A DNA stretch of 64,000 nucleotides from Ephydatia muelleri (Eukaryota > Porifera > Demospongiae > Spongillida > Spongillidae), in NCBI GenBank assembly GCA_013339895.1, contig JABACO010000012.1, positions 6,992,625-7,056,624 on the forward strand. The letters run 5' to 3'. The position numbers and the translations under genes were made by a program. Below are positions 53,358 to 64,000 of this stretch, piece by piece. The stretch's first letter is position 1, and each line of letters begins with the position of its first letter. Below the pieces are notes generated by a model. That model saw nothing but the letters and a program-made list of their open reading frames with translations. It searched no databases and had not been told where the DNA came from.

Positions 53358-56300
53358 ATGGTGACAGAAGGAGGAGAAATGGTGACAGCATTGTTGTTTT
53401 TAGCAGCCGTAGGTTGCCTCACTTCACTGACTGCGGCTCAGCAGGCGGGATGTAGTAACCTCCCCACCAGCACCCAAGTGGCTATTTTGATTGCCCAAAA
53501 CTATTTAGCGAGTGGACAAGGATCGCAGCTCGCCACCATTACGCTCCAGTCATCGCCATTCGGGTATCGTGTGGTGTGTTCATCCAGCTCCGGCTTTCGC
53601 AACCGGTATCGCTTCGTCTCCATAGTGGCGAATTACACAACAAGCGATGCAATCGTGAGTCCTCCAGGGGTCCCCGTATACGGCCAGTTCGAGTTCGAGT
53701 GCGTCAACTCGGCGTGGAGTGCCACGTCGACGCTCTTGGACATCACCTCAAAAGATAGAACAACGCTTTCAGCGGGTTCCCCCGCAATCACCGCCAATAG
53801 TACAACTAACTGTGCTTACTGTCTGAAGCAGAATGTTAGCTCGCCCGAACGTGTGAGCGACGACACCAATCACTGCAGTGGTTAGTGTACCATAACAAGG
53901 TAGTACGTGAGCGATGGAAATACTGTTCTTCTCTTTCAGCTTGTGTTGGGTGCTCTCAACCGCTGTGCTATACGCCGGATACAGCTATCCCGAATTCCGG
54001 CTCCATCCGCCAAACATGTTGTAATTACTACTTGTCTGATGGCGTCACCTGTACCACTGCATGTGATCCGTCATCCTTCCCTGATGTGAACAGAACATGC
54101 AGTAAGAGCAGGAGTGTGCAGCAACACTCCACCTCATACAATGGCTTTGACTACTCTATATCCCTCTTCCCATCCACTCCAGCACTGTGTACTCTCAATT
54201 GTCAAAATGGCGGCACACTACGAAGTGACATGTGCGGATGTAACTGCACTGCAGTGAGCACAGGATCCAACTGTTCAAGTAAAGGTTGCTTTACATGGTG
54301 GCAGCCATTGCTATTAAAAGGTTATCATCCTTCTAGCTTGTTTGTGTCAAAATGGAGGCACCTGCAATGGGACCACTTGCACCTGTCCACCTGGGTACTC
54401 TGGACAGCTTTGTGACACTTGCACCCTCACATGCCCTGCTGGCTATCACCTCAACAGTAGTAACTGCAGCTGTGGTGAGTTGTGTGTGGAGTGTGTGTGT
54501 GTGTGTTTGTGTGTGGTGTGTGTGTGTGTGTGTGGAGTGTGTGTGTGTGTGTGTTGTGTGGGTGTTGTGTCTGTGTGTGTGTAGTGTGTAGTGTGTGTGT
54601 GTGTGTTGTGTCTGTTTGTATGTGTGTGTGTGTGTGTGGGTGTGTGTGGGTGTGTGTGGGTGTGTGTAAAATGTGTGGGGAAAGTGCACATTACCTTGTC
54701 TGTATTTGCGAAAGCTGATTAAGAGCCGAACACTTCATGAAAGTAGATAGCAACACAGATGATGAATGTGAAATAATGAATGTGAATTATATGCATGAAA
54801 TGGTATCACATTTAAATGCTTCTTGGTTGATTTCTATACTTTATGTCATAGGCCACTTCTACACCAGGTTTACTTTTCTCATTTACATTCATCATACTTT
54901 CACTGAACCTATAGAACTGTTTTAATATAATCTGGGACTACAGCTTGCATGGAATTCCAATAATTTTGAATTATGAAATGTTTCATCTTTACACTTTAAT
55001 AAAGTTACAATAAAGTACACTGCACCACTAGCAATACATTTTATTGTTACTCAGCCTGCTGTTTCAAGATACGTAATGTGCCTTGATAATGTTGACTTCA
55101 GGAAGTAAAACACAAATCCCTAAAGGCAGTCTGGCATATGATATAGCAAACATTGTGTTAAACTTGCAGCCTCGATAACATTGAAACTTTTATTAGTAAT
55201 TGAGGATATACTAATCAAAGATGCTACATATGCATTTTAATATTGCAACATGTGTATGTGGTGATCTTAAAATCATTTACCAAAGTAACAGCCATAGGAC
55301 AAATATGTACACATGATCTACCTGCTATGTAAATGTGATGTAAAAATGTGGCATTCAAATTTGTTTCTTCACATGTGCATTCCTGCGAACATTTGCAGTA
55401 GAATGTAAATGAGAAGAATACTACACCAGAAAGTATTGCACTTGCATAAATGTGAAGGGGTTTGGGTCATATTTGCACCATATTTGTCATAACAAACTCT
55501 GTTCGTTCACTAGTATTATTAAAATAATATGTACATGTACATGAGATCGTTTCCGCAAAAAGACATGTTGTTTCAAGATTTCAAACTTCTTCTACAGCTT
55601 CTTACGCACTGAGAATCGGAGTGCGTGCATCTCTCGTGGGTTGTAAGACGCTGAATTTTTAATTAGCCATACATTTCAAGGCAAGCCTTACGGATTAGAA
55701 ACGTCGCACGTGAACCGCGATTGAGCGTGCACTCCGTGAAGTTGATAATTGGTTGTTGATTGGATTGTAAGAAACTAAGAGCAGTACCTTGTAGATCTTG
55801 GTAAGTGGATTCCAGAAAGCTTCATGTTAATAGAGCGATTCGTACCGCAATTCATTTCGACCGGCGCACTAGTTGAGACTTACCAGGTAATTAGTATACA
55901 GTAGTACAGTGTAATAGAGCTAACATAAGTCCGTGCCACAGGGTTATTTTGGAGAGATGATCTTCATTAATAGAAAAAATGCCAAAACCTGATTTTGACC
56001 TCTTCGTATACTTACCGATGTAGTGACCATACGCTTACTGATACAATTTATCTATGAATTGGCTAGCGCACTCAGTAGGCAGATCAATTACACGTGCCAC
56101 TAGCTGTTTTTTTTAGTCAATACAAACACGGTTTCGTAGGTAGAGCGCTCTCGTATGAAGTGACTAATTAATTTATAAGTATGTACAGCTCAAGTCACCA
56201 TATGACTTGTCTCGCACAAAACATCAGACGATTAGAAGGAAGTGTTTGTCGAATATAAAGGTTTCAATCCCTTTGAGTTTGTTGGCATTAAAGGTAGAAT

Positions 56301-59300
56301 TTCATCAGTTGTCAATTGATGGTATTCTTTGCACAAGTATTAACATATTCATCCATTGTTCCACTGTTGATAAATTGGTGTCTATTCAAGTGCGTCTTCA
56401 ATCACTGAACAGACTCCCAGGTACTGATAGTCCTGTGTGTGTATATACCGGCATAAAGAATGGGTTCATTTGTTCCAGCTAGTTGGGCTATGGTTCCACA
56501 AGTTTCAATTCTTGTACCCATTCCTCCCACGCGTGCAGCAGTGCTATAAGCTCACTTCTAATGTTGGCACATCACCATCTAAAATTACAAGCCACAAAAT
56601 GTCATTTATTCGATCATGCGTCATTGCAGTACGTCCTGCAAAAGGTACAATTCAAACGCCTTGATTTTGAAAGGGCATTGTTCTGCTACTTACTTTGGCC
56701 AGCTTCTATATGTAAGACATCCAAACCGTACCTTTTCATCAACAAAGCTCTTCGTATGTTCATGATCGTTTCCTCGAAAAGGGACCTAGCGCATACATAC
56801 ATTATAAAATTTCCAGTACGCGCAATAGAAACGTAACGCTTGCCTTGAAATGTAATGCTAATTAAAAATTCGGCACCTAGCAACTCCATGACAGATACTC
56901 AGATTCTCATTGCGTAGGAATCAATGTATATAGGCCATTTCAGACTTATAGAATATCAAAAAAGTTGAAATCTTAAACAACATGCGTTAGGTCCCTTTTC
57001 GCGAAACGATCCCTCCAAGGAAGCGATGACCAATGCCCAAGCATGAAAGCAGGCAGTAGCAGGACCATCATCATTTTCATCCACCACCTTTTTAGGTTCA
57101 GCATCCATAGCTTGAACCTTTCACGCAACAATGGAGGCGGGGCAGAGTAATCAACATACCAATTTTGTGTCAATTCTGGTTCTCCAATGCTTTGATAAGA
57201 TAATAGACAACTGCTGCCCAATAGCAGTTTAAGAATCATTGCACTAAATGGCAGTTTAAAATGTCTCTGTGCTGATTCAGAGCAAAGGTTGCCTCATTCT
57301 TTTAGCTTTACCAATATGTTGTGGTCTGTCCCTTTGATGCAGAAAGTTTAGCCCACGACGTGATTGGATGAGCACTGCATGGTCTGATGATGAATTTGCT
57401 ATACTAAAAGTTGGTAATGAAGAACATGCTTAACTTGGTGTCCCGCCAAGTGCTCCTTCGAATGCAGTAAAATATACATGTAATTTCCAAAGAGCTCCTT
57501 CCATGTGCAAGCTATTGTCATAGCCAGCATCCACTCCTTATGTGGCACTCCAAGGGCTACTTGACCTCTGAGTCTGGTGTTCAGCGGGGAGAACCTCCTT
57601 TGTTCTCACTAGTCTTAAACATCTTGGTCACAGCAATAGCAGAAGATAGTGCATGTGCCACACTCCTTGGTACCTATAGGTGATGGTGACCTTGCTGGTC
57701 CAGGCAGGCATGGCTCACCTCTTGGTCTGCACATTAAGTTTAAACATACTGCGAGGTTATTAGCTGTTGTGGTTTAGACAAAGATGAGAAAGGCCGAAAA
57801 GCCCTACCCTGAGATAACATAACTTTCTTGACTGATTTGAAATTGTCTAACAACATTTGACTTAGTGCTTAATGACTGGAGTGAGATCCCTTGCTATCAC
57901 AGAGTGGAATACTCATGTTGCCTACACAGCTAGAGATAAGCCCATCTAACAAACACTGTCTATATTGGGTTACCTAGTGTAACAAGGTATTCAGCACCTG
58001 TATTTTTATTGTGCATGTCATGCAAGATGAAAGTACCAGTATGTAGAAGAAACAAAGCCGTACATAATAATTCCTGTAAAGAGCTTTTACACTACTGAAG
58101 CAATATACGCTTCCATGCTGTTTATGTTTTGTGTCTCATCAGTGTCCACTCGAAGGAGACTAAACAGCTAAGACTCACCACTCTAGCATTTGCAGGAAGT
58201 TTCAATAGCTATACTATGTGTGTAAAGTTAAAAACACACTCTACAATAATGGCACTATGTGCATGGCATGCTGTAATGAATATCACGATGCACCTGAAAT
58301 GTCTCACACTTCGCACAGAGAGAAGGAGCAGGTCCCTCCCACAGACAATCTCTACTAATGCATTAATCATAATATAATACCCCCCCCCCCCCCCCCCCCA
58401 CATTTATGCCCCTCCCCTTCTAAAGTGCCTGCATCCCCTCCTCCTCCCCTCCCCCCTGTGTTGAATATGACATCTAAAGAATGTAGTTCCATATCTATAC
58501 CACTTAACACACAGTTTAGCCATGCATCAAAGCATTAGTAATAAAGGCCCTTGTGCTATTAATGATCAGTGAACTATATAATAAATCATTGATCATGTTT
58601 TTCCATTTACAGTAACCTCCACCAGACCTCCTGGCCGGGAGGCTTGGGACCTACACTATTCAAAACCCTAACAAGATACCATTTTGAATATTTTAACCAA
58701 ATGGTTAATAAATCTCTTGTGCAGGGGTAAAAGTTAGCATACAGTTGTGGAAAGGATCTACTATCCTTTTAATATTTATAAATTCTGCTTTAGGAATAGT
58801 GTTGAACTACTTACATCCAGCATGTTCTTTTTTTGAGATTTCTGTCTTTAAATAGCAGCAGAATTGTGTAGAGGTGACATTAATGTAAGCAGTATCCAAG
58901 GAACATACAGCTGGCCAGAGGCAGAGCCTGGTCAGAGTGTGTCTCAGAGGTGTCAGTATGGAGGTGCTGACCAAAACATTACAAGGTTTTGCAATGGAAA
59001 CTTAACCTGGATAGAGGATGCATCAAAATGTCCTACAGTGCTATCTGTTCAGGTCAATCAGCTGAATATGCTAGTTGAAAATGTAAGTAAAAAACCCTAT
59101 TTATTCCACTTTGATATCTTAATTTTTTATATTCGAAAAGTAGTTGTGAAATGTTTTTTTTTTCCATTGTTTTTTCCTTAGACATCCATCACAGTAGAAA
59201 ATGTTGACCACATTGCAACAGAACTACTGGCTGTTGTGTCTCAGATTATGTTGGTTGCGGATCAGAGTCCTTCAAACCTTGCAGTGGTGACAAATATAAT

Positions 59301-62300
59301 GAAACAAATCTCCAATTTGTCCTCACAAAATGAAGAGGTAGTAACACTTTGTAAAAATTGTGCTATTCTAGAAAAAATTTCTTCCAACAGGCTGTCACCA
59401 ATGTTGTTGGCATACTCAACAGTATTCAACAATGGCCTCCAAGTGTGCTGGCAGGAAATGGTTCCAGGTAAATGACGCCCTTTTTGTGTGCAGTTCATAT
59501 CACCAGTAACCCTTTCACAGCATTATCAAGGCATTTGAGACAATAGCTATAACTCTTGTGCAGCAGACAAATTTTACATCACTGATGAATAATACAATTG
59601 GGAACCAAGTGATATTTTCTGCTGAAAAGGTTTGTTCTGTGAGGAGGTGAATGGAAAGATCATTTATTTTACATGCCACCTGACACCCAATCATAGGTTT
59701 CGCAACAACCTCTCAGATCAAGTGGGAAACGCTTTAACATTACCAAAGCAAACAACACGCTAATCATAGGAAACAACTCTGGATCTCCTACGACTCTACG
59801 CGCAGCTGTTTTTCTGCCACCATCTTTATTCAGCTCAATAAATGGAACAAATGTTGGAATTTTCTTTTCAGCCTACACAACTTCATCTTTTTTCCCCCTG
59901 GCTAACACCTCAAACACTACCTCCATAGCATCGCTTGTGCTTGGAGCAACGGTTGTAGCTGAGGGTTATGGTGGAAAGCAATCTACAGCAGCCTTCACAA
60001 ATCTCACTGATCCAATCCAGTTTGCCTTTACAATACCAAGTCAAGTAAGGAATCATAAATGTGCATTGCCATGATTTGCTCACTACACTACTTTTTATAA
60101 ATCATTGCCCTAAATTTATGTGAATGTCATTGATTTTGCCATTTTGCATGGTAGTAGCATTTACTAATTGCATTATTGTGACGTGCAGGCTAACTCCAGT
60201 TATATCTGTGTGAGTTGGAACTTCAATGCTGCAGGTACTGTCTATAGGGGAATGCAACGTGCATATTATGGATGAGGTTGTGAGAGACATACGAGGGATT
60301 AGCATCTTTAGAATGTAGAGTATTTACTCCTCACCAGGAGGAAGAGGGAACTGGACTTCTGATGGATGCATTACCAATACAAGTAGGAGTATTACTGGAC
60401 AGATTCTGTGTCAGTGCACACATCTGACTAACTTTGCCATCCTTGTGGTGAGTGCTTATCATTTTGAATGAAAAACTCATTTCTGTCACTATTGAAATAT
60501 GCAGGATATATCAAACCGAATCAGTGATGGTGGCATGTCAAATAAAGCTATCCTGAGAGCACTGGAGATCATCTCCTATATTGGTGTGTCATTGTCCATT
60601 GTTGGATTAGTTGTAACGGTCATCTCATTAACAGTGATTGTGTAAGTTGCCATTTTGTGCAAAAGATACTGAATAATGATATAAATACATTTTAGAAAGC
60701 TAAGGCAGAAAGATATATCAAAGTACCACATCCAGCTGTGTTGTGCCCTCATTGGAATGCTGTTGGTATTTGTAACCGGAATTGACAGAACTGAAACGTT
60801 TGGAGGCTGTGTGACTGTCTCTGTGTTGATCCACTATTTCACTCTGGTGGCTGTGATGTGGATGGGAGCAGAGGCCTTGCTGATGTTCCAGAAGCTGGTC
60901 ATTGTTTTTGTCCACATCACCACACGATACATCATAATTCTCTCTCTCATCTGCTGGGGTGTGTTATCCTTCTCTCTCGTCTGCTGGTGTATGTTATCCC
61001 TCTCTCTTGTCTGCTGGTGTGTGTTATCCCTCTCTCTCGTCTGCTGGTGTATGTTATCCCTCTCTCTTGTCTGCTGGTGTGTGTTATCCCTCTCTCTCGT
61101 CTGCTGGTGTATGTTATCCTTCTCTCTCGTCTGCTGGTGTGTGTTATCCCTCTCTCTTGTCTGCTGGTGTGTGTTATCCCTCTCTCTCGTCTGCTGGTGT
61201 ATGTTATCCCTCTCTCTCATCTGCTGGTGTATGTTATCCCTCTCTCTCGTCTGCTGGTGTGTGTTATCCCTCTCTCTCATCTGCTGGGGTGTGTTATCCC
61301 TCTCTCTTGTCTGCTGGTGTATGTTATCCTTCTCTCTCGTCTGCTGGTGTGTGTTATCCCTCTCTCTTGTCTGCTGGTGTGTGTTATCCCTCTCTCTCGT
61401 CTGCTGGTGTATGTTATCCCTCTCTCTCATCTGCTGGTGTATGTTATCCCTCTCTCTCGTCTGCTGGTGTGTGTTATCCCTCTCTCTCATCTGCTGGGGT
61501 GTGTTATCCCTCTCTCTTGTCTGCTGGTGTATGTTATCCCTCTCTCTCGTCTGCTGGTGTGTGTTATCCCTCTCTCTCATCTGCTGGGGTGTGTTATCCC
61601 TCTCTCTCTTGTCTGCTGGTGTATGTTATCCCTCTCTCTCGTCTGCTGGTGTATGTTATCCCTCTCTCTCATCTGCTGGGGTGTGTTATCCCTCTCTCTC
61701 GTCTGCTGGTGTATGTTATCCCTCTCTCTTGTCTGCTGGGGTGTGTTATCCCTCTCTCTTGTCTGCTGGTGTATGTTATCCCTCTCTCTTGTCTGCTGGT
61801 GTATGTTATCCTTCTCTCTCGTCTGCTGGGGTGTGTTATCCCTCTCTCTTGTCTGCTGGTGTATGTTATCCTCTCTCTCTCGTCTGCTGGTGTGTGTTAT
61901 CCCTCTCTCTCATCTGCTGGGGTGTGTTATCCCTCTCTCTCTTGTCTGCTGGGGTGTGTTATCCCTCTCTCTTGTCTGCTGGGGTGTGTTATCCCTCTCT
62001 CTTGTCTGCTGGTGTATGTTATCCCTCTCTCTCTTGTCTGCTGGTGTATGTTATCCCTCTCTCTCATCTGCTGGGGTGTGTTATCCCTCTCTCTCGTCTG
62101 CTGGTGTGTGTTATCCCTCTCTCTTGTCTGCTGGGGTGTGTTATCCTCTCTCTCGTTAGCTGGTGTATGTTATCCTTCTCTCTCGTCTGCTGGTGTGTGT
62201 TATCCCTCTCTCTTGTCTGCTGGTGTATGTTATCCCTCTCTCTCATCTGCTGGTGTGTGTTATCCCTCTCTCTCGTTAGCTGGTGTATGTTATCCCTCTC

Positions 62301-64000
62301 TCTCGTCTGCTGGTGTGTGTTATCCCTCTCTCTCGTCTGCTGGTGTGTGTTATCCCTCTCTCTTGTCTGCTGGTGTATGTTATCCCTCTCTTGTCTGCTG
62401 GTGTGTGTTATCCCTCTCTCGTCTGCTGGTGTGTGTTATCCCTCTCTTGTCTGCTGGGGTGTGTTATCCTCTCTCTCGTTAGCTGGTGTATGTTATCCTT
62501 CTCTCTCGTCTGCTGGTGTGTGTTATCCCTCTCTCTTGTCTGCTGGTGTGTGTTATCCCTCTCTCTCATCTGCTGGGGTGTGTTATCCCTCTCTCTCTTG
62601 TCTGCTGGGGTGTGTTATCCCTCTCTCTTGTCTGCTGGGGTGTGTTATCCCTCTCTCTTGTCTGCTGGTGTATGTTATCCCTCTCTCTCTTGTCTGCTGG
62701 TGTATGTTATCCCTCTCTCTCATCTGCTGGGGTGTGTTATCCCTCTCTCTCGTCTGCTGGTGTGTGTTATCCCTCTCTCTTGTCTGCTGGGGTGTGTTAT
62801 CCTCTCTCTCGTTAGCTGGTGTATGTTATCCTTCTCTCTCGTCTGCTGGTGTGTGTTATCCCTCTCTCTTGTCTGCTGGTGTATGTTATCCCTCTCTCTC
62901 ATCTGCTGGTGTGTGTTATCCCTCTCTCTCGTTAGCTGGTGTATGTTATCCCTCTCTCTCGTCTGCTGGTGTGTGTTATCCCTCTCTCTCATCTGCTGGG
63001 GTGTGTTATCCCTCTCTCTTGTCTGCTGGTGTATGTTATCCTTCTCTCTCGTCTGCTGGTGTGTGTTATCCCTCTCTCTTGTCTGCTGGTGTGTGTTATC
63101 CCTCTCTCTCGTCTGCTGGTGTATGTTATCCCTCTCTCTCATCTGCTGGTGTATGTTATCCCTCTCTCTCGTCTGCTGGTGTGTGTTATCCCTCTCTCTC
63201 ATCTGCTGGGGTGTGTTATCCCTCTCTCTTGTCTGCTGGTGTATGTTATCCCTCTCTCTCGTCTGCTGGTGTGTGTTATCCCTCTCTCTCATCTGCTGGG
63301 GTGTGTTATCCCTCTCTCTCTTGTCTGCTGGTGTATGTTATCCCTCTCTCTCGTCTGCTGGTGTATGTTATCCCTCTCTCTCATCTGCTGGGGTGTGTTA
63401 TCCCTCTCTCTCGTCTGCTGGTGTATGTTATCCCTCTCTCTTGTCTGCTGGGGTGTGTTATCCCTCTCTCTTGTCTGCTGGTGTATGTTATCCCTCTCTC
63501 TTGTCTGCTGGTGTATGTTATCCTTCTCTCTCGTCTGCTGGGGTGTGTTATCCCTCTCTCTTGTCTGCTGGTGTATGTTATCCTCTCTCTCTCGTCTGCT
63601 GGTGTGTGTTATCCCTCTCTCTCATCTGCTGGGGTGTGTTATCCCTCTCTCTCTTGTCTGCTGGGGTGTGTTATCCCTCTCTCTTGTCTGCTGGGGTGTG
63701 TTATCCCTCTCTCTTGTCTGCTGGTGTATGTTATCCCTCTCTCTCTTGTCTGCTGGTGTATGTTATCCCTCTCTCTCATCTGCTGGGGTGTGTTATCCCT
63801 CTCTCTCGTCTGCTGGTGTGTGTTATCCCTCTCTCTTGTCTGCTGGGGTGTGTTATCCTCTCTCTCGTTAGCTGGTGTATGTTATCCTTCTCTCTCGTCT
63901 GCTGGTGTGTGTTATCCCTCTCTCTTGTCTGCTGGTGTATGTTATCCCTCTCTCTCATCTGCTGGTGTGTGTTATCCCTCTCTCTCGTTAGCTGGTGTAT
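53358..64000 (+). CDS. adhesion-type GPCR, N-terminus to TM4, open to the window end
   Basis: Thirteen exons in phase: 53,358-53,880; 53,940-54,101; 54,183-54,278; 54,337-54,474; 58,859-59,082; 59,182-59,337; 59,391-59,467; 59,521-59,629; 59,697-60,044; 60,189-60,234; 60,338-60,447; 60,505-60,641; 60,696 onward. Order: signal peptide (ALLFLAAVGCLTSLTAAQQ), a Cys-containing domain I cannot name, EGF-like repeats (CQNGGTCNGTTCTCPPGYSG), a HormR domain (GTYSWPEAEPGQ to FCNGNLTW), a GAIN domain, and a GPS (CVSWNFNAA, GCIT, CQCTHLTNFAIL; self-cleavage expected at HL/T). TM1 (IISYIGVSLSIVGLVVTVIS), TM2, TM3 and the start of TM4 (YIIILSLICWGVL) follow. Such receptors sense adhesion and signal through G proteins. 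The last exon continues in frame into a TM4-derived repeat with no stop before 64,000, so the C-terminus is not seen. Confidence 0.85.
54480..54670 (+). repeat. (GT)n-rich tract in intron 4
   Basis: Nearly 190 bp of interrupted GT repeats directly after the donor site of exon 4. Confidence 0.95.
54700..58858. other. large intron of the adhesion GPCR
   Basis: Non-coding. Contains a repeat segment (55,643-55,680) shared with 35,668, inverted arms at about 56,764-56,793 and 56,983-57,012 (gatcgtttc...gggacctagcgca), and C20 at 58,380-58,399. No exon is evident; the flanking exons join in phase. Confidence 0.6.
60942..64000 (+). repeat. 30-bp minisatellite, about 100 units, apparently founded on GPCR TM4 codons
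   Basis: Unit tctgctggtgtgtgttatcc plus ctctctctcg, 28-32 bp, running to the window end. The first unit is the receptor's own sequence (ctctctcatctgctggggtg). A higher-order period of 1,712 bp is visible: the landmark gttagctgg at 62,157 and 62,277 recurs at 63,869 and 63,989. All three forward frames are largely open because the unit holds no stop except in gttagc variants. Confidence 0.95.

Noticed and set aside
56207-57239. Frames and inverted arms at about 56,764 and 57,012 considered as a full DNA transposon in the GPCR intron.
   Set aside because: The arms are only about 29 bp with mismatches, I found no target duplication, and no transposase motif is present.
60858-62482. Two long plus-strand frames (LLVCVIPLSR and SSAGVCYPSL repeats) in the array.
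   Set aside because: Out of frame with the receptor exons and explained by the repeat composition.
60834-63958. Long minus-strand frames rich in RERDNTHQQT repeats.
   Set aside because: They are the antisense reading of the 30-bp minisatellite; five of six frames are open simply because the unit lacks stops.

Overview
The window is eukaryotic and almost certainly a marine invertebrate, most like a sponge (demosponge). The evidence is short GT-AG introns of about 50-60 bp, a scavenger-receptor (SRCR) membrane protein, an adhesion-type GPCR, an intronless HSP70 gene and a dense, diverse set of young transposons. The lineage call is inference. No bacterial features, tRNA, rRNA or CRISPR array were seen.

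Layout. 1-1,437: gene-poor, with a small HSP70 C-terminal relic. 1,441-about 11,900: a CR1/Jockey-like LINE on the minus strand, split at 2,674-9,926 by a complete-looking CACTA (EnSpm/Plavaka-like) DNA transposon with its own divergent gene pair. 12,282-14,455: a hAT element with a perfect 8-bp target duplication whose transposase has lost its catalytic middle. 15,237-17,201: an intact intronless cytosolic HSP70. 19,857-22,606: a multi-exon, frameshifted gene of an unclassified multicopy family. 25,137-25,480: a small two-exon zinc-ribbon gene. 27,402-28,560: a decayed RING-finger multicopy family member. 29,378-30,169: an element with about 130-bp inverted repeats carrying a RecQ-helicase fragment. 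33,833-42,137 (minus): a type I membrane receptor with signal peptide, eight SRCR domains, TM segment and short tail. Two copies of a module made of an HSP70 C-terminus facing an SRCR-receptor tail lie at 32.9-33.9 kb and 42.6-43.5 kb. 43.8-53.3 kb: decayed Ty3/gypsy-type retroelements, three arrays of a roughly 26-bp minisatellite that looks derived from a primer-binding site, hairpins and MITEs. 53,358 to the window end: an adhesion GPCR with secreted N-terminus, EGF-like, HormR, GAIN/GPS and TM1-TM4, whose last visible exon runs into a 3-kb array of about 30-bp repeats apparently founded on the TM4 codons.

The host genes are HSP70 (chaperone), the SRCR receptor (surface recognition) and the adhesion GPCR (surface signalling). 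The SRCR gene carries a one-base deletion that exon-phase arithmetic supports, plus a shortened tail. The most unusual signals are the nested CACTA element with a TNPA-like partner gene, the GPCR reading frame that stays open through the whole TM4-derived minisatellite, and the retroelement-leader duplication that now lies upstream of the GPCR first exon.
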